Source of the DNA: Vogesella indigofera
GTDB lineage: Bacteria; Pseudomonadota; Gammaproteobacteria; Burkholderiales; Chromobacteriaceae
NCBI RefSeq assembly: GCF_003633895.1
Contig: NZ_RBID01000011.1
Location: 372,001 to 436,000, forward strand
DNA length: 64,000 bases
Reading direction: 5' to 3'
Positions 28,340 through 36,833 of this stretch are shown piece after piece (the stretch's first letter is position 1; each line of letters opens with the position of its first letter). A model generated the notes under the pieces. The model did no database searches. It had not been told where the DNA came from and worked only from the letters and a program-made list of their open reading frames with translations. The position numbers and the translations under genes are program-made.

Positions 28340-29449
28340 GTGGCCAATTTACCTGCGTATTACCGCATCGAAGACGAAGAAAGCTTTACCGATTTCCAGA
28401 ATGCGCTGGAAGACTATGCGCCGCGGATCGCCCATTTGCTGACTGCGCTGCGGCAAAAACCGGGCGACACGGCGCTCTTGGGCGAACTGATGCGCCTGCT
28501 GCACACCATCAAGGGCGATGCCGGGCTGTGCCGGCTGGGCTTCGTGGCGCCCTTGCTGCACGGCATGGAGGAAGTGCTGGTACGGGTGCGCAGCGGCGAG
28601 CTGCTGTTCGGCTACAACATCGAGCAGGTGCTGTTTCTGGCGCTGGACCGGCTGGAATTGCTGATGCAGACGCTGGAGCTGCACAGCGAGGCGCAGCTGG
28701 CCGACTTTCACCTGCTGTGCCACGAGCTGACGCAGGTCGCGCAAACGCCACCGGCGGCGCTGGACGAGGCCATTGCCCACCTGATCGAGACGGTGACCGG
28801 CTACAAGCCGGTGGTGCCGTACCAGGCCGATGCCCGTGCCGCCGCGCTCAGCGCCAGCCAGCGCGATGACCTGCGCCTGTTCCACCAGCTGGCGATGCAG
28901 TTCGAGCAGCGTTCGCTGTTGTTCCAGGGACGTACCGAGCGCAACCTGCTGCTGGCGCGCGCCTGCAACGAGGCGGCCGGCTTTGCAGTGAACCCGCTGC
29001 AGCTGGAGGCGGCAATCTACCTTCACGATCTGGGCATGATGTTCCTGCCGGAAGCGCTGTGGCTGAAGCAGGGGCGCTTGAGTGAGGAAGAGCGGGTGCA
29101 ACTGGCGCATCACCCGCAATGGGGCGCCGACCTGCTGGCGCGGATGGCGGGCTGGGAAGAGGCGACGCTGATGGTGCGCCAGCATCACGAACGGCTGGAC
29201 GGCAAGGGTTATCCGGCCGGGCTGGGCGGCGACAGCATTTGCGACGGCGCGCGGCTGATCGCGATTGTCGACGCGTTCGAGGCGGTGATCCTCAAGCACA
29301 GCCAGCGCCAGCAAGCCCGTTCGCTGCTGCGCGCGGTGGCGGAGCTGAACGCCTGCGAGTCGCAGTTCGACCGGCGCTGGATCGGGCATTTCAATGCCGT
29401 GGTGCACCAGCGCATTGCCAGTGGCGAAGGGCTGTCGCACATCCGCTAG
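28340..29449 (+). CDS. Hpt - HD-GYP-like signalling protein
   Basis: 369 residues. The N-terminal about 110 residues resemble a histidine phosphotransfer domain (LLHTIKGDAGLCRLG holds the phospho-accepting His). The C-terminus is an HD-GYP-type phosphodiesterase domain with YLHDLGMMF, HHPQWGADLL and HHERLDGKGYP. The likely reaction is hydrolysis of cyclic di-GMP, controlled by phosphotransfer from a histidine kinase. I chose the GTG at 28340, which has CCGGAGG six bases upstream; the frame open upstream is not conserved-looking. Confidence 0.85.
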   Translation: MANLPAYYRIEDEESFTDFQNALEDYAPRIAHLLTALRQKPGDTALLGELMRLLHTIKGDAGLCRLGFVAPLLHGMEEVLVRVRSGELLFGYNIEQVLFLALDRLELLMQTLELHSEAQLADFHLLCHELTQVAQTPPAALDEAIAHLIETVTGYKPVVPYQADARAAALSASQRDDLRLFHQLAMQFEQRSLLFQGRTERNLLLARACNEAAGFAVNPLQLEAAIYLHDLGMMFLPEALWLKQGRLSEEERVQLAHHPQWGADLLARMAGWEEATLMVRQHHERLDGKGYPAGLGGDSICDGARLIAIVDAFEAVILKHSQRQQARSLLRAVAELNACESQFDRRWIGHFNAVVHQRIASGEGLSHIR

Positions 29450-29470
29450 CAGTGCATGGCTGACAAACAG

Positions 29471-29518
29471 ACAAAAGGTTGGCCGCAACGCTGCAAGGCG
29501 TTGCGGCCAACCTTTTGT
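29471..29518. terminator. 20-bp-stem hairpin made of two inverted dispersed repeats
   Basis: ACAAAAGGTTGGCCGCAACG pairs perfectly with its inverted copy around an 8-base loop, with A/T-rich ends. It lies between the convergent HD-GYP gene and ubiT and should terminate both. Confidence 0.85.
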
Positions 29519-29521
29519 TAT

Positions 29522-29956
29522 CTAGTGCTGCATGAAGCGGCGGAGCGGTGTACTGTCCCAGTCGACGCTGTCGAGCAGGTTTTTCACGATCAGCCCCAGC
29601 TCGGTGTCGCCCTCGATGCGCAGCCGGCGCGAGAAGAACAGCGTGTCCGGGTCTTCCTCGCGCAGCATCAGCCGCAGGAAGTCGGCCAGGTTGGCGGCCA
29701 GCCGCAGGTCGGGCGCGTCGCCGCTACTGCCGGTGTGGAAGCGCTCGTCATCGGCACAGAAGGTCAGCGTCAGGCCGGCGTCGCAAATCTCCACCGCGAA
29801 GGTCTTGCCGCTGAGCAGGCTCATGTCGGCGGCCAGCACCTGCCGCTTCTGCAGCTGGTTGAGACTGTGCACCAGCAGCCACGCCGGTGGCGTTGCCGGC
29901 AGGCGTTGCAGCCAGCGGCGGCCGAAGGGCGGCAGGGTAAAGTCAGGAACAGGCAT
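29522..29956 (-). CDS. ubiT: UbiT: SCP2-type accessory factor of anaerobic ubiquinone synthesis
   Basis: 144 residues with an SCP2 sterol-carrier-like fold (lipid binding), ending [17 protein letters not shown]. In E. coli UbiT works with UbiU and UbiV in the oxygen-independent hydroxylation steps of ubiquinone synthesis. The ATG at 29956 has a GGGAGA site and overlaps the end of ubiV by 14 bases. The gene is third in the ubiU-ubiV-ubiT operon. Confidence 0.85.
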   Translation of the reverse strand: MPVPDFTLPPFGRRWLQRLPATPPAWLLVHSLNQLQKRQVLAADMSLLSGKTFAVEICDAGLTLTFCADDERFHTGSSGDAPDLRLAANLADFLRLMLREEDPDTLFFSRRLRIEGDTELGLIVKNLLDSVDWDSTPLRRFMQH

Positions 29957-30866
29957 GGTGGTCTCCCTGGTAGGCAATGCCGGCCTCGCCGCGCCAGTAG
30001 CCGTCGGCCAGCGGCATCGCGGACAGCGACTGCAGGCGGTTCGCGGCAGCGGCGGCGGTCGCCGGCTGGGTCAGCACGTCACGGAACTGCTGCACGATGG
30101 CGGCCATGTTGTCGGCCTGCGGGCTGAGACGCAGGATGTCGACGCCGCTGTGCTGCAGCGCCGGATAGTGCGCCAGCAGCGATTGCCGCGCCGCGGACTG
30201 GGTCTGGATGCCGTTGATGGCGAGGAAGGGCTGGCCATCCTGGGTGTGCATGGTCATGCCTTCCGGATGCTCCAGGCACTTGAACTGGCAGTCGTCCTTG
30301 TTCAGCCGGTAGTGGCGGGCGGTAAAGCAGCGCGCGGAGTAGGCCAGCGGCAGCCGGCCCCAGGCGAACAGCTCGGTCTGTGGCAGGTCTTCCTCATCAC
30401 CGAGGATGTCGCGCAGCAGGCTGGCGCTGCACTCCAGCGGGCAGACCCAGCGATAGGCGCCCAGTTGCTGGAACAGGCGCAGGGTGTCGCGGTTGTAGAT
30501 GTTGAGGTGCGGCCCGGCGACGAACGGCAGCTGGCGCTCGTGCAGCAGGCGCACCGCGCCCAGGTCGTTGGCCTCCAGTCGCACGGCACCGTGTTCGATC
30601 AGCTGGCGCAGGCGTTTGAGGTCGCTTTCGCTCTCCAACAACACCTGGCTTGAGAGAATGATCTCCTTGCCGCTGTCGGCGAGGTCGGCGGCGAGGGCGA
30701 TCCAGTCGCGGGTGCGCAATTGCTGGCGCCGCGAACAGACCACTTCGCCCAGATAGATGATGTCCAGCGGCCAGCCGGCGGCTTCGGCGTAAAACGCCAT
30801 TACCTGGTCGCGATACCAGAAGTACTGCAGCGGCCCGAGCGAGAGCCTCATGGCGGGATGTGACAT
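29943..30866 (-). CDS. ubiV: UbiV: U32-family Fe-S protein of anaerobic ubiquinone synthesis
   Basis: 307-residue U32-family protein starting with a [12 protein letters not shown] block. The cluster cysteines of UbiV are seen in the CFTARHY...CQFKC region (about residues 180-195). UbiU and UbiV form a heterodimer with two 4Fe-4S clusters and use prephenate as the oxygen source. The gene lies 18 bases after ubiU. Confidence 0.9.
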   Translation of the reverse strand: MSHPAMRLSLGPLQYFWYRDQVMAFYAEAAGWPLDIIYLGEVVCSRRQQLRTRDWIALAADLADSGKEIILSSQVLLESESDLKRLRQLIEHGAVRLEANDLGAVRLLHERQLPFVAGPHLNIYNRDTLRLFQQLGAYRWVCPLECSASLLRDILGDEEDLPQTELFAWGRLPLAYSARCFTARHYRLNKDDCQFKCLEHPEGMTMHTQDGQPFLAINGIQTQSAARQSLLAHYPALQHSGVDILRLSPQADNMAAIVQQFRDVLTQPATAAAAANRLQSLSAMPLADGYWRGEAGIAYQGDHHACS

Positions 30867-30884
30867 GACTGAAGCGTCTCCTTG

Positions 30885-31892
30885 TTATTTCCACGGTCGG
30901 TCGTAGGCACCGAGGGTGACCTGCTGGCCTTCCGATACCTTGGCCAGCGCCTGTTGCCATGCCGGCTTGACGCTGAAGCGCTGCGTACTCTGCCCGGCCT
31001 GGTCCAGTGCCTCGCGCAGCGCGCGGGTGACCTGCGCGACGTAGGCTGGGCTGCGCTGGCGGCCTTCGACCTTGATCGCGGCGACGCCGGCGTCCAGCAG
31101 CTGCGGCAGCATCGCCAGCACGTTGAGGCTGGATGGCTGTTCCAGCACGTAATCGGTATGGCCTTCCACCTCGAAGCGGCCCTTGCACAGCGTCGGGTAG
31201 CCGGCGGTTTCGCTGGCGCCGTAACGGTCGATCAGGATGTGGTTGAGGCGGGCGTCCATGCCCTGGCCGTTGTCCTCCCAGCGCACGAAACGCGCCGGCG
31301 AACAGACGCCGTGGCTGTTCGGCGATTCGCCGGTGGCGTAGCTGGACAGCAGGCAGCGGCCTTCCACCATCACGCACAGGCTGCCGAAGCCGAACACCTC
31401 GATCTCGACGCTGGTATTGGCGATCACGTGGCGCACCTGATCCAGCGTCAGCACCCGCGGCAACACCGCGCGCTGCACGCCGAACAGCGATTGCGCCAGA
31501 TTGATGGCTTCGTAGTTGGTGGCCGAGCCCTGTACCGACAGGTGCAGGCGCAGCGCCGGGTGGCGTTCGTGCGCGTAGGCGAGCAGGCCCATGTCGGCGA
31601 GGATCACCGCGTCGACGCCCAGCGCGGCGGCCTCGTCGATGGCGGCGCGCCAGCGCAGGCTGTCGCCGCCGCGGGCGTAGGTGTTGATCGCCATCAGCAC
31701 CTTGCGCTTGCGATCGCGGGCGTAGCGGATGCCCTCGCTGGCACTGCGGTGGTCGAAGTTCAGGCCGGCAAAATTGCGGGCGTTGGTGTCGTTCTTGAGG
31801 CCGAGATAGACCGCGTCCGCGCCATTGTCGATGGCGGCCTTCAGTGCGGGCAGGCTGCCCGCCGGGCAGATCAGTTCGGGAAGACGTTGCAT
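30885..31892 (-). CDS. ubiU: UbiU: U32-family Fe-S protein of anaerobic ubiquinone synthesis
   Basis: 335 residues starting MQRLPELICPAGS, with the U32 core DAVYLGL and the cysteines in GSLCVMVEGRCLLSS and GVCSPA that hold the iron-sulfur cluster. It is the first gene of ubiUVT, which allows quinone synthesis without oxygen and fits a facultative, nitrate-respiring lifestyle. No Fnr box was found by eye. Confidence 0.9.
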   Translation of the reverse strand: MQRLPELICPAGSLPALKAAIDNGADAVYLGLKNDTNARNFAGLNFDHRSASEGIRYARDRKRKVLMAINTYARGGDSLRWRAAIDEAAALGVDAVILADMGLLAYAHERHPALRLHLSVQGSATNYEAINLAQSLFGVQRAVLPRVLTLDQVRHVIANTSVEIEVFGFGSLCVMVEGRCLLSSYATGESPNSHGVCSPARFVRWEDNGQGMDARLNHILIDRYGASETAGYPTLCKGRFEVEGHTDYVLEQPSSLNVLAMLPQLLDAGVAAIKVEGRQRSPAYVAQVTRALREALDQAGQSTQRFSVKPAWQQALAKVSEGQQVTLGAYDRPWK

Positions 31893-32005
31893 GCTGTGTT
31901 TCCGTCAGTCGGGACCGGCGCACAGTAGCAAGCGGCAAGGCGGGCGGCCTTGTCCTGGGTCAAGGGCGACCATCCGGCGGAAGCGGCCACCACCAATGGC
32001 GTAGT

Positions 32006-32020
32006 CAAGGTTGGCCGCAA
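32006..32020 (+). repeat. Dispersed 15-mer, intergenic
   Basis: An exact CAAGGTTGGCCGCAA in the gap between ubiU and ppnP. Confidence 0.8.
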
Positions 32021-32069
32021 TGAAAAAGGGGCCACCGAAGTGGCCCCGCTGGTCTTGGCGGCGTGCGGC

Positions 32070-32381
32070 TCAGCCGAAGTGGCAGACGTAGTGCACGGTA
32101 TCGCTGACCTCGATCTGGAACGAGCTTTCGCCCGGCACCTTGAACGAGTCGCCGGCCTTGTAGCTGCTGGCGCTGGTTTCGCCGGCGAGGGTGACCTTGC
32201 ATTCGCCGGCCAGGATTTCCATGATTTCCGGGGCGCCGGTGCTGAACAGCAGCTTGGCCGGCAGGATCACGCCGACGGACTTGCGGCTGCCGTCCGGCAT
32301 GATGATGCCGTGGCTGACGCACTTGCCGTCAAAATAAACATTGGCTTCTTTTACAACGCTGACGTTGTCGAACTGACTCAT
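32070..32381 (-). CDS. ppnP: Pyrimidine/purine nucleoside phosphorylase PpnP
   Basis: A 103-residue small cupin (formerly DUF1255) starting [20 protein letters not shown], with the family blocks [13 protein letters not shown] and GVILPA. PpnP phosphorolyses several nucleosides to free base and ribose 1-phosphate. The ATG at 32381 matches family starts; a longer frame is open upstream. Confidence 0.92.
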   Translation of the reverse strand: MSQFDNVSVVKEANVYFDGKCVSHGIIMPDGSRKSVGVILPAKLLFSTGAPEIMEILAGECKVTLAGETSASSYKAGDSFKVPGESSFQIEVSDTVHYVCHFG

Positions 32382-32507
32382 GGTTTCTCCGATTCCTTTG
32401 TCTGCAGCACGGGTGAATCCCGCTGTTTTGCGCTCTGGCATCATGCCCGCTGCCGCGGTGCAACGTCAACAAGCTTGCCGCATTGTGATGGCGGCCGAAA
32501 TGCAAAA

Positions 32508-32537
32508 AAGCTTGGCCGCAATATGGCGGCCAAGCTT
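32508..32537. terminator. Variant inverted-repeat hairpin (AAGCTTGGCCGC)
   Basis: A 12-bp perfect stem with a 6-base loop, preceded by six A. It is a one-base variant of the dispersed repeat in which GGTT became GCTT in both arms, so the change was compensated. It lies just after the SPFH gene. Confidence 0.75.
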
Positions 32538-32562
32538 GCTCTGCGCTGCGGACGGGTCCGGC

Positions 32563-33411
32563 TCAATCCAGCGGAATCTGCAGCCCGGCCTGGCTGGCCG
32601 GCGCGCGCAGGTCCATCAGCACCAGCTTGCCCTTCTCGCTGGCGTATTTCACGGTGTCGAGGCGGTTGGTTTCCAGCAGCAGGTACATGATGTCGTTCTC
32701 GCTGATGCCGCTGCCCTTGGCCTGGGCGATGGCCTCGGTCAGGCTGGCGGCCAGCACCGTGCGGGCGCGGGCGAGGCCCTCGGCGCGCAGCTGCTGCGAT
32801 TCGGCCTCGGCGCGGGCTTCACCGACGATCAGGATGCGCTTGGCTTCCGCCTCCTGCACCGCCGCCTCGCGCTTGCGCTCGGAGGCGATCACGCTGTTGA
32901 ACGCGTGCTGCACCTCTTCCGACACCGTCGGCTGGTCGATCAGCACGCTGACGATCTCGTAACCGTAGGTGCCCATGCGCTCGGCGAGACTGGCCTGCAT
33001 CTGTTGCGCCAGCTCGTCGCGGTCCTCGTACATGTTCATCAGCGTCATCGCCGCGGTGGACGAGCGCAGGGTGTTGAGCACCCAGGTCTTGACTTGCTCC
33101 TGCGGCGACGCCAGCTGGTAGTAGGCATCGGCGGCGCGCTCAGGAATCACCCGCACCATGATCGCCACCGGCAGGGTGACGAACATGTTGTCGCGGGTCT
33201 TGACCTCGACCTGCGCCGACAGCTCCTGCACGCGCAGGTCCATGAGGCAGGCGATGCGTTGCACGCCGGGGATGATCCAGTTCAGACCCGGGGTGAGCAC
33301 ACGCGAGAACTTGCCGAAGGTCTCGACGATGGCCAGCGTCTGCTGGTCGATGACGCGCAGGCCGGCGATGACGATGAGGGCGACGAGGCCGAACAGGATA
33401 AGGATGGCCAT
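32563..33411 (-). CDS. SPFH/stomatin-like membrane protein
   Basis: 282 residues. One N-terminal membrane segment (AILILFGLVALIVIAGL) is followed by the SPFH/band-7 domain (IDQQTLAIVETFGKF, DNMFVTLPVAIM) and a coiled-coil rich in Ala/Glu (ASERKREAAVQEAEAKR). It resembles stomatin/paraslipin (QmcA-like) scaffold proteins. Such genes often pair with an NfeD gene, which is absent here. The ATG at 33411 has GGAG upstream. Confidence 0.88.
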   Translation of the reverse strand: MAILILFGLVALIVIAGLRVIDQQTLAIVETFGKFSRVLTPGLNWIIPGVQRIACLMDLRVQELSAQVEVKTRDNMFVTLPVAIMVRVIPERAADAYYQLASPQEQVKTWVLNTLRSSTAAMTLMNMYEDRDELAQQMQASLAERMGTYGYEIVSVLIDQPTVSEEVQHAFNSVIASERKREAAVQEAEAKRILIVGEARAEAESQQLRAEGLARARTVLAASLTEAIAQAKGSGISENDIMYLLLETNRLDTVKYASEKGKLVLMDLRAPASQAGLQIPLD

Positions 33412-33480
33412 GGGGGCTCCTGATGCTAGGGGAAAGCCGCAGTATGCCAGCATGTGATGACAAAGGGCTAACGGGGCACC

Positions 33481-33515
33481 GTTGCGGCCAACCTTGCGCC
33501 AGGGTTGGCCGCAAC
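33481..33515. terminator. Hairpin of two inverted dispersed repeats
   Basis: GTTGCGGCCAACCTT and AGGGTTGGCCGCAAC form a stem of about 14 bp around a short loop, 3 bases after the prpF-like gene and upstream of the SPFH gene. Confidence 0.75.
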
Positions 33516-33517
33516 CG

Positions 33518-34630
33518 TCAGTACTGGCTCGGCAGGAACAGGCTGCCCTGCAGCAGCGGTCGCGCGGTGCGCGTCATCACCACTTCGTCGATGTGCCAGC
33601 CGGCCGGCGTGGACGACAGCCGCGCCTCCAGTTGCTGCTGGCCGCTGGCGTGGGCAAAGCGCAGCGCCTCGCCGCGCACCACGCCGCCGCAGGCTTCGGC
33701 CACCAGCGTGCCGTCGATCGCGGCGGCGGCTGCCAGTGCGATGGCACCGGTGCCGGTGTAGGCGTGGTGCAGCCTGCCCATCGACAGGATGCGCGCGGTC
33801 AGTGCCACGCCGGGCTCGGTGCTGGGCGACACAAAGCTCACCTTCGGCGTCGCCGGCCGCTCGCGGCTGGCGGTGGCGATGTCGGCACAGAGGCCCATCG
33901 CCACCGCACCGGCGGCGCGCGCCCATTCCAGGCGCCGGTTGACCGCGGCATCGGCGATGTCGCCGCGCTCGTCACCGGCGAGGCCGATATCGGCGGCGCG
34001 CACGAACACGGTCGGGTTGCCGGCGTCGATCAGCGTGGCGGCGAGGGTGCTGCCGTCCGGCAGACTCAAGCTGTCGCAGACGCGGCCGGTGGGGAACAGC
34101 CGGCCGCTGGCACCGCCGGCGGGATCGAGAAAGCGCAGCGTCAGCGGCGCGCCGGGAAAGGCGACGCCGTCGATGCGGTAGTCGCCTTCCCACACCGGCC
34201 GGCCGTTGCGCATGCTCAGCTCGGCGATGATGGTCTTGCCGATATTGGCCTGCCAGATGCGCACGCTGACGGCGCCGTCGCGCGGCGCGTGCGCCACCAT
34301 GCCTTGCAGCAGCGCGAACAGCGGCACCGCGGCGCTGAGGTTGCCGCAGTTGCCGGACCAGTCGATCAGCGGCTCGGCGATCGACACGTGGCCGAACAGG
34401 TAGTCGATGTCGTGGTCGTCACGTAGCGACGGTCGCAGCAGCACCACCTTGCTGGTGGTGGAGATGCCGGTGCCGAGGCCGTCGATCTGCTTGCCGTAGG
34501 GGTCGGGGCTGCCCAGCACGCGCAGCAGCAGCGCGTCGCGCGCCGCGCCGGCCGGCGGCAGATCGTCGTGGCGGAAAAACAGGCCCTTGCTGGTGCCGCC
34601 GCGCAGCAGCGTGACGTCGAGCGTGCTCAC
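33518..34630 (-). CDS. PrpF-family isomerase-like protein
   Basis: 370 residues starting [20 protein letters not shown], the hallmark of the PrpF/DUF453 family (2-methylaconitate cis-trans isomerase and relatives such as 4-oxalomesaconate tautomerase), with the conserved WSGNCGN block. The GTG start overlaps the cca stop (GTGA), so it is translationally coupled to cca. There are no methylcitrate-cycle genes here, so the substrate is uncertain. Confidence 0.87.
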   Translation of the reverse strand: MSTLDVTLLRGGTSKGLFFRHDDLPPAGAARDALLLRVLGSPDPYGKQIDGLGTGISTTSKVVLLRPSLRDDHDIDYLFGHVSIAEPLIDWSGNCGNLSAAVPLFALLQGMVAHAPRDGAVSVRIWQANIGKTIIAELSMRNGRPVWEGDYRIDGVAFPGAPLTLRFLDPAGGASGRLFPTGRVCDSLSLPDGSTLAATLIDAGNPTVFVRAADIGLAGDERGDIADAAVNRRLEWARAAGAVAMGLCADIATASRERPATPKVSFVSPSTEPGVALTARILSMGRLHHAYTGTGAIALAAAAAIDGTLVAEACGGVVRGEALRFAHASGQQQLEARLSSTPAGWHIDEVVMTRTARPLLQGSLFLPSQY

Positions 34631-35862
34631 GGCTGGCTTTCGGCGGGGAACAGCTGGCGCCGGCAGGCGGCGATGGCGGCGACGCGGGCGCGGTCCACCG
34701 CCTGCGGGATGTCGCGCTTGTCGGCGCAGTCGCGGGCAACGGCACCGGCATCGACCGACTGCGCCGCGGCCAGCAGCTGGCGCAGCCACTCGGCCTGCGG
34801 GTAGTCGCAGGTCTCGAAGTGCAGCCGGCCGCGGGCGTCGGCGAGACAGACGTCCAGCAGTTGCAGGAAGCGCTCCGGCCGTCGCAGCGCGTCGCAGTCG
34901 CGCAGCAGGCGCAGCACGGTGTCGGCGCGCAATTCGGCGGCGCGGTGGATCTTGGTGTGGTAAAGCGTGGCCAGGCGCGCCAGGTCACGACAGTCGGCCG
35001 GTACCCGCAGTCGTTCGCACAACGCCAGCAGTGGCGCTTCGCCGTGTGCCTCGTGGCCGAGGTGGCGCGGCAGGATGTCGGCCGGCGTGCGCGCCTTGCC
35101 CAAGTCGTGCATCAGCGCGGCAAAGCGCACGCTCAAAGGTTGGCCGCAGGCGGCGGCGTAGTCCAGCACCCGCATGACGTGGTCGCCGGTGTCGATCTCC
35201 GGGTGGTAGTCGGCGCGTTGCGGCACGCCGAACAGCGCGTCCAGCTCCGGCAGCAGCCGCGCCAGCGCGCCGCAGTCGCGCAGGACGGTGAACATGCGCG
35301 ACGGTCTGGCCGTCATCAGGCCCTTGGCCAGCTCCTGCCATACCCGCTCCGCCACCAGCGCGTCGGCCTCGCCGGCGGCCACCATGTCACGCATCAGCTG
35401 CATGGTCTCCTCGGCGACGGCGAAGTCGAAGCGCGCGGCAAAGCGCGCCAGGCGCAGGATGCGCACCGGGTCCTCGGCGAAGGCCGGGCTGACGTGGCGC
35501 AGCAGCCGCGCCTGCAGGTCGGCCTGGCCGCCGTAGGGGTCGGTCAGCGCGCCGTGTTCGTCCTCGGCGATGGCGTTGATGGTGAGGTCGCGGCGGATCA
35601 GGTCTTCTTCCAGCGTCACCTCCGGCGAGGTGTGGAACACGAAGCCGTGGTAGCCGCGCCCGCTCTTGCGTTCGGTACGTGCCAGCGCGTATTCCTCCTG
35701 CGTTTGCGGATGCAGGAACACCGGAAAATCCTTGCCCACCGGGCGGAAACCGCGCGCCTGCATCATCTCCGGCGTGGCGCCGACCACCACCCAGTCACGG
35801 TCGGCCACCGGCAGCCCCAGCAGGCGGTCGCGCACGGCACCGCCAACGATGTAGCACTTCAT
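34627..35862 (-). CDS. cca: Multifunctional CCA-adding enzyme
   Basis: 411-residue tRNA nucleotidyltransferase that adds or repairs the 3' CCA. It has the N-terminal [10 protein letters not shown] and catalytic DRDWVV, the [10 protein letters not shown] block and an HD domain (LMHDLGK) that gives phosphatase/phosphodiesterase activities. It overlaps the upstream SDR gene by 4 bases (ATGA) and the downstream prpF-like gene by 4. Confidence 0.95.
   Translation of the reverse strand: MKCYIVGGAVRDRLLGLPVADRDWVVVGATPEMMQARGFRPVGKDFPVFLHPQTQEEYALARTERKSGRGYHGFVFHTSPEVTLEEDLIRRDLTINAIAEDEHGALTDPYGGQADLQARLLRHVSPAFAEDPVRILRLARFAARFDFAVAEETMQLMRDMVAAGEADALVAERVWQELAKGLMTARPSRMFTVLRDCGALARLLPELDALFGVPQRADYHPEIDTGDHVMRVLDYAAACGQPLSVRFAALMHDLGKARTPADILPRHLGHEAHGEAPLLALCERLRVPADCRDLARLATLYHTKIHRAAELRADTVLRLLRDCDALRRPERFLQLLDVCLADARGRLHFETCDYPQAEWLRQLLAAAQSVDAGAVARDCADKRDIPQAVDRARVAAIAACRRQLFPAESQP
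35134..35148 (+). repeat. Dispersed repeat inside cca
   Basis: CAAAGGTTGGCCGCA, read in a different phase from most copies (Cys-Gly-Gln-Pro-Leu on the gene's strand). Confidence 0.7.
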
Positions 35863-36809
35863 CGGCGGGCGGCCTGTTTGCGGTAGCGGTCGAGCTGGCG
35901 GTTGAATTCCTGTTCGCCGAGGTAGAGCGGCGCCACCGCCTCCAGTGCCGTCGGGCTGAAGCCGAGCAGCGCCGGGAACGGCTGCTGGCTGACGTTATCG
36001 ACCCGCAGCGAGCGCACATTGTCGCGGCTCAGCGGCGGCTTGCCGGGCAGCAGCTCCATCAGCGTCGCCTGCAGCATGGCGAGGCCTTCCGGTAGCGCGA
36101 TCAGCGTGCGCGGATGGCCGGCAAGGTTGGCCGCATAGGCCACCAGCTGGCGCAGGGTGTAGGTCTTGGGGCCGGTCAGCTCCAGCGTCTGGCCGATGCT
36201 GGCGTCCTGCTCCAGGCAGACGCGCACCGCGCGGGCGACGTCCTCGACCCACACCGGCGCGAAGCGGGTGTCGGCGCCGGCCAGCGGGATGAAGGGCGCG
36301 ACGGCGGCCAGACTGGCAAACAGGGTCAGGAAGCTGTCGCCGGCGCCGAAAATCACCGACGGGCGCAGGATGGTGACGTCCAGCCCGCTGTCGCGCAGCA
36401 GGCGCTCGGCCTTGCCCTTGGTCTGCTGGTAGTCGCTGGGCGCGCTTTCGCCGGCGCCCAGCGCGCTGATGTGGACGATGCGCCGGATGCCCTGGCTCTT
36501 GCAGGCGGCGATGATCTTGCCGGTCAGCTGCACGTGCGCCTTTTCGAAGTCGTTACGCGAGCCGTGCAGGATGCCGACCATGCTGATCACCGCGTCGTGG
36601 CCGGCGAGGAACTGTTCCAGCTGGCCGGCATCGTGGACGTTGGTTTCGACCAGGTCCGCGCTTGGCAGGTGCAGCAGCAGGCCCTTGTGCCGCTCGCGGC
36701 GGCGGGTGGCGATGCTCAGTTGTGCACCGTAGCGGGTCAGCTCTTCGGCAATGTAGCTGCCGACGAAGCCGGCGCCGCCGATCACGGCGATTCTGTTGAA
36801 TTGGTGCAT
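35859..36809 (-). CDS. NDUFA9-like NAD(P)-binding SDR protein
   Basis: 316 residues with the Rossmann motif [12 protein letters not shown] at the N-terminus and a YQQTKGKAE segment in place of the classic YxxxK. It belongs to the atypical SDRs related to complex I subunit NDUFA9, common in betaproteobacteria. It may bind NADPH structurally; no reaction is known. It sits between slt and cca on the same transcript. Confidence 0.87.
   Translation of the reverse strand: MHQFNRIAVIGGAGFVGSYIAEELTRYGAQLSIATRRRERHKGLLLHLPSADLVETNVHDAGQLEQFLAGHDAVISMVGILHGSRNDFEKAHVQLTGKIIAACKSQGIRRIVHISALGAGESAPSDYQQTKGKAERLLRDSGLDVTILRPSVIFGAGDSFLTLFASLAAVAPFIPLAGADTRFAPVWVEDVARAVRVCLEQDASIGQTLELTGPKTYTLRQLVAYAANLAGHPRTLIALPEGLAMLQATLMELLPGKPPLSRDNVRSLRVDNVSQQPFPALLGFSPTALEAVAPLYLGEQEFNRQLDRYRKQAARR
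36122..36135 (+). repeat. Dispersed repeat inside the SDR gene
   Basis: CAAGGTTGGCCGCA; encodes Ala-Ala-Asn-Leu on the gene's strand. Confidence 0.75.
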
Positions 36810-36833
36810 GTTATCTCCCTGTCGGAACGCCGG

